Positions 61,154 to 64,000 of a stretch of 64,000 nucleotides of DNA are shown one piece after another. This DNA is from Achromobacter veterisilvae (GTDB lineage: Bacteria > Pseudomonadota > Gammaproteobacteria > Burkholderiales > Burkholderiaceae_B). The stretch's first letter is position 1. Every line of letters starts with the position of its first letter. The stretch is from positions 62,001-126,000 of the forward strand of contig NZ_UFQC01000018.1 in the NCBI RefSeq assembly GCF_900496975.1, given 5' to 3'. A program made the translations under genes and the position numbers. A model generated the notes under the pieces. That model saw nothing but the letters and a program-made list of their open reading frames with translations. It was not told the DNA's origin and made no database searches.

Positions 61154-61612
61154 CTACCTCCTTCTAAAGCTGACGATCTTGCTGGTCAGCTTCTGCACTT
61201 CATCGCCATCCTGGTTCGAGGTAACGCTCTCCACCACGACGATGCCGCGATCCGGCTTGCTGCGGGACGGCGTGATGCTCAGGATTGTGCTCTTGACACT
61301 GAGCCGGTCGCCTGGCCGCGTCGGCCGCGCCCAGCTAATTTCGGCGCCCGCGCCTATTACGCCGTCGGCCAGCGGCAGGCTATCGACCAACAGCCGCATC
61401 GTGATGGCCACAGTGTGCCAGCCGCTGGCGGCCAGCCCCTGGAACAGCGAGGCCTGCGCCGCCGCTTCATCCAGATGAAAGGGCTGAGGGTCGAACTCGG
61501 CGGCAAAACGGCGGACCTGATCCGCGTCCAGTGGATGCGTTGCGCTGGTGAACGTGTCGCCGACCGCAAGATCGTCGAGGAACAGCTTCTTTAAGGTTCC
61601 GGGGTGTTCCAT
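61154..61612 (-). CDS. MaoC-like dehydratase
   Basis: A 152-residue single-hotdog (R)-specific hydratase. The catalytic motif is RFAAEFDPQPFHLDEAAA, with Asp and His activating water for hydration of a 2-enoyl-CoA. ATG 61612 is used rather than an in-frame start at 61675. It is the first gene of the MaoC-tetR operon, probably autoregulated by TetR. The acyl-CoA substrate is unknown. Confidence 0.9.
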   Translation of the reverse strand: MEHPGTLKKLFLDDLAVGDTFTSATHPLDADQVRRFAAEFDPQPFHLDEAAAQASLFQGLAASGWHTVAITMRLLVDSLPLADGVIGAGAEISWARPTRPGDRLSVKSTILSITPSRSKPDRGIVVVESVTSNQDGDEVQKLTSKIVSFRRR

Positions 61613-61677
61613 GTGCCGCGTCCTTTCAACAAGAGGGAGGGGGAAACTTGATGCGCCTGCAAGCGGCTTTTTCATAA

Positions 61678-61697
61678 TAGATTATTAGTGTAATCTA
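61678..61697. promoter_or_regulatory. Palindromic TetR operator candidate
   Basis: TAGATTA-N6-TAATCTA is a perfect 7-bp inverted repeat in a 20-bp AT-rich element. It lies 66 nt upstream of the maoC start and 97 nt upstream of the divergent prephenate-dehydratase-like gene, so it could control either or both. Confidence 0.7.
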
Positions 61698-61793
61698 AAC
61701 TGCACGCAAGCCGCCTTTTCCTCTCCCACGAAACGCAAGGAGCGCCGACTCGGTATCATGTTCCCGGACCTGCCCACGCTTCAGGAACGGAAC

Positions 61794-62660
61794 ATGAAAG
61801 CCCTTACATCGCTCACCGTCTTAGGCCTGCTGACCCTCAACCTCTCGGCCAGTCCCGCTGCCGCCGCCGGTTCCATCGCCTACCTGGGCCCCGCCGGCTC
61901 CTGGACCCACCAGGCCTGCCTCGACCTCTACGGCGACAAGGACCTGGTGCCGCTCACCCGGGACGAACTCTTCAAAAGCTACACCGACGGCAAAGTCGAA
62001 CGCGCTTGCGTCCCTGTCACCACTTCCGTGGTCGGCGTCACGCCGTACCTGGACGCCGTCCTCGACCTGCCCAACGTCACCATCGTCGCCGAATATCCCA
62101 AGATGCTCGGCTACAGCCTGCTGGCCAGGCCGGGCACCAAGCGCGAAGACATCAAAGAAGTCTACGCCCACCCCGTCGCCTTCGAAGAAGTCAAACCCTG
62201 GGTAGACCGCGAAATGCCCAACGTCCGCCGCACCGACGCCGCCAGCGGCGGCGCCGCCGCCCAGACCGTCGCCAACAGCCCGACCCTGGACAAAGCCTCC
62301 TTCGGCCCCAAAGTCGGCGCCAGCGTCTACTCCCTGGTGTCGCTGGTGGACGGCATTGAAGAAGGTCCCCACAACGTCACCCGCTGGTGGGTCCTGGGCC
62401 GCGATATGCCCGCGCCCACGGGCAACGACAAAACCTCGCTGCTGCTCAATACCTCCGACGATAAATTCGGCGCCTCGCTTGCGGCGCTTACCGGGGCGGG
62501 TGTGCAGGTTTTGACGGTGTATGAAAGACCCAGCAAGAAGACCCTGGACACGCATCGGTATTTGATCGAGGTTGCGGGGCATGCCAAGCAGGGGAAACTG
62601 GCGGAATTCCTTGCGAAGAACAGCGAGTTTCGGGTGCTGGGGTCTTATCCGAGGAAGTGA
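61794..62660 (+). CDS. Exported prephenate dehydratase-like protein with ACT-like domain
   Basis: A 288-residue protein with a clear signal peptide (about 1-26, cleavage near SPAAAAG) in front of a prephenate-dehydratase-type domain (SIAYLGPAGSWTHQA) and a C-terminal ACT-like regulatory domain (KTSLLLNTSDDKFGASLAAL, YERPS in place of ESRP). The catalytic Thr-Arg-Phe is Thr196-Arg197-Trp198, and the normally conserved ENS of the substrate loop is TTS (residues 76-78). Prephenate chemistry is cytoplasmic, so export and altered loop argue for a different periplasmic role. ATG 61794 follows AGGAACGG. Divergent from the MaoC-tetR operon. Confidence 0.78.
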   Translation: MKALTSLTVLGLLTLNLSASPAAAAGSIAYLGPAGSWTHQACLDLYGDKDLVPLTRDELFKSYTDGKVERACVPVTTSVVGVTPYLDAVLDLPNVTIVAEYPKMLGYSLLARPGTKREDIKEVYAHPVAFEEVKPWVDREMPNVRRTDAASGGAAAQTVANSPTLDKASFGPKVGASVYSLVSLVDGIEEGPHNVTRWWVLGRDMPAPTGNDKTSLLLNTSDDKFGASLAALTGAGVQVLTVYERPSKKTLDTHRYLIEVAGHAKQGKLAEFLAKNSEFRVLGSYPRK

Positions 62661-63123
62661 ACGCGCGGCCTGTGAGTCGCGCGATGGCAGAGGGGAGGGG
62701 GCTGATAGCCCCGATCCTCTTTTCGCCCATTCTTCGGGCGCGAGTGACCCCAGCGCCAATTTCCCCGCCTCCAGTTCCTCTACCGCTAATACCTGCACGG
62801 CGTAATCTACGCACCGCCGAACCTTCAACCCCGCCCACAGGCCCGAGGCGGCCCCCGCGGCAATACTCGCTGCGCGGCTATTGAATCGAAAGACTCTCCA
62901 GTTTGAGCGAGGCCGGTCGTTTGCCTCGTATTTCCGAGTTTCTACGGTGAAATAACGTGTCAGGCAGCAGCTTCATTCCGGCCTTATGCGGAACTAAAGC
63001 AGGAAGGCCGGAAAGCGTCGCGATGCGAAAGCGGAGTTTGAATTTCCGGCTATAGCCCAAAAGATGGGCCGTGCGTGTTTATGTAGGCATAATCCAGCGT
63101 TGGCCATAAGGGAGGGTCTTCGC
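62661..63123. other. Intergenic region with an inverted repeat, lower GC
   Basis: These 463 bases hold no supported gene. TTCCGGCCTT (62976-62985) and AAGGCCGGAA (63004-63013) are perfect 10-bp inverted arms around an 18-nt loop without a T tract. GC content falls from about 62850 onward. GGGAGGG at about 63111-63117 is the ribosome site of the next gene. Confidence 0.5.
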
Positions 63124-63465
63124 ATGTACGAGCCGAAAGGGCACCCGCTGCTATCTACAAGGCGCTTCGTGCTCCGAATGCTGTGGCATTTTTTCTGGGC
63201 GATAGCAGTCGCGGGCGTCGTTGCCTGCGTGGGTATCCTCGCGCACCTGTGGTTCGAGGATATCAGTTGGCATGACGCCATGCTCAATACTGCGCTCATC
63301 ATCGGCGGTATCGGGCCATTTATCGTGCCTGCCTCAATGGGCGGGAAAATCTTCTTTTCGTTATACAGCCTGCTAGTGGGGCTGTTGTTCGTCGGCACCT
63401 TGGGCTTGATCCTCGCCCCGGTCGCGCATCGGTTGATTCATAAGTTTCATTTGGATGGGGATTGA
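63124..63465 (+). CDS. Small membrane protein of unknown function
   Basis: A 113-residue inner-membrane protein not recognised. Three hydrophobic segments are visible, at about 19-40, 50-72 and 76-100, with short charged ends. The base composition is lower in GC than the rest of the window, suggesting recent acquisition. ATG 63124 has a strong GGGAGGG upstream; an in-frame start 60 nt earlier is unlikely. No partner gene is apparent. Confidence 0.65.
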   Translation: MYEPKGHPLLSTRRFVLRMLWHFFWAIAVAGVVACVGILAHLWFEDISWHDAMLNTALIIGGIGPFIVPASMGGKIFFSLYSLLVGLLFVGTLGLILAPVAHRLIHKFHLDGD

Positions 63466-63601
63466 GGGGGCATAGGTCCCTGTCTCGGATTGGGAAGGTG
63501 TCCTCTGATATATCGCGGGGAGCTGGCCAATCGAGGAAAACGGTAGCCTTTTCTCTTCCCCTTCCAAAGCCCACGTCGATCAGCAGACCTGAGCCAACAG
63601 G

Positions 63602-64000
63602 CTACTGCGGAGAAGCCAAGAACTCTCCGATCAACCCGACCGTGGCACTGGTGCTCTCTTCCATCAACCAGTGTCCCGCCCCTGGCACGACTTCTCCGCG
63701 CACATTGGTCGCCGCATTGCGCATGACGACCGCCATGTTGTCGCCGAAGGATTTCTCTCCGCCGATGGCGAGGACTGGCATGGCAAGCTTGGTCTTGGAA
63801 AACGCGATGTTGTCGGCGACATCGCTCTTGGCGATGGTGTTGAACTGCGCGAAGGCGGCGCGCATCGCGCCCGGCTGGGAGTAGAGCTTGGTGTAGTGGC
63901 GTCGCGTCGCTTCATCGATCTTCGAAGGCGTGCCCGCGAACTCGTTCCAGAAGCGGTCGAGATAAATGCGCTCCCTGCCGGCGACCAGCCGCTCAAAATC
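63602..64000 (-). CDS. Alpha/beta hydrolase, epoxide hydrolase-like (5' end outside window)
   Basis: The 3' part (133 codons) of an alpha/beta hydrolase; the frame is open to the window edge, so the start and nucleophile are missing. RERIYLDRFWNEFA and the cap residues HYTKLYSQPGAMRAAF are typical of epoxide hydrolase/haloacetate dehalogenase-like proteins. The C-terminal catalytic His is in VPGAGHWLMEE, and IGGEKSFGDN holds part of the acid region. Substrate unknown. Confidence 0.82.
   Translation of the reverse strand, partial: DFERLVAGRERIYLDRFWNEFAGTPSKIDEATRRHYTKLYSQPGAMRAAFAQFNTIAKSDVADNIAFSKTKLAMPVLAIGGEKSFGDNMAVVMRNAATNVRGEVVPGAGHWLMEESTSATVGLIGEFLASPQ

Noticed and set aside
62878-63060. 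Small minus-strand open frame of 60 codons
   Set aside because: No ribosome site, homology or neighbour support.

Overview
The window is high-GC DNA that looks like a betaproteobacterium of the Alcaligenaceae, most likely Bordetella or Achromobacter. The clues are three orphan Bug/TctC-type periplasmic receptors, many class III CoA-transferases, two TRAP systems, dense IclR/LysR/TetR-controlled catabolic operons, a single-chain PurL of about 1349 residues, and GTGTC-W-GACAC palindrome clusters at gene ends. The genus is an inference; there is no rRNA or tRNA to confirm it.

Layout. 1-4.2 kb: a CoA-dependent catabolic cluster (acyl-CoA ligase cut by the window edge, IclR regulator, crotonase-fold enzyme, AhpD-like protein, Bug receptor). 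4.4-10.3 kb: GMC oxidoreductase, cyclopropane fatty acid synthase, an alpha/beta hydrolase, a PHP phosphatase and greB. 10.6-13.5 kb: a dctQ-dctM-dctP TRAP operon on the minus strand. 13.9-17.9 kb: purL. 18.0-22.0 kb: a fecI-fecR-TonB receptor iron system behind a near-consensus Fur box. 22.1-26.2 kb: a chemoreceptor with a FliA-like promoter, an M20 peptidase and a DUF1415 protein.

26.4-40.1 kb is the most distinctive stretch. A Bug receptor plus BAAT-type thioesterase is followed by an operon of about 11 kb: hydrolase, OB-fold protein with a degraded zinc ribbon, SCP2-type thiolase, embedded IclR regulator, class III CoA-transferase, second hydrolase, two SDRs, a dehydroquinase-like protein lacking an active-site His, and a TRAP transporter with fused DctQM. 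A 5'-truncated SDR sits directly after the dctQM stop. IclR-like operators (TTCC-N7-GGAA type) lie before both units, suggesting one regulon for uptake and CoA-dependent degradation of an unidentified organic acid.

40.1-45.4 kb: two membrane proteins with possible Cys-peptidase-like domains, an SMP-30 lactonase, a divergent MurA paralogue and a decayed GlxA-type regulator. 45.4-51.7 kb: a LysR regulator divergent from a Bug receptor-SDR-aldehyde dehydrogenase-MaoC-type hydratase-CoA-transferase operon. 51.8-55.5 kb: a minus-strand XRE/cupin regulator, MFS transporter, FAD amine oxidoreductase and cupin. 55.7-64 kb: housekeeping and small genes (VOC protein, nuclease, diguanylate cyclase, TfoX-like protein, YCII protein), a TetR-MaoC pair divergent from an exported prephenate-dehydratase-like protein, a small membrane protein in lower-GC DNA, and the 3' part of an epoxide-hydrolase-like gene.
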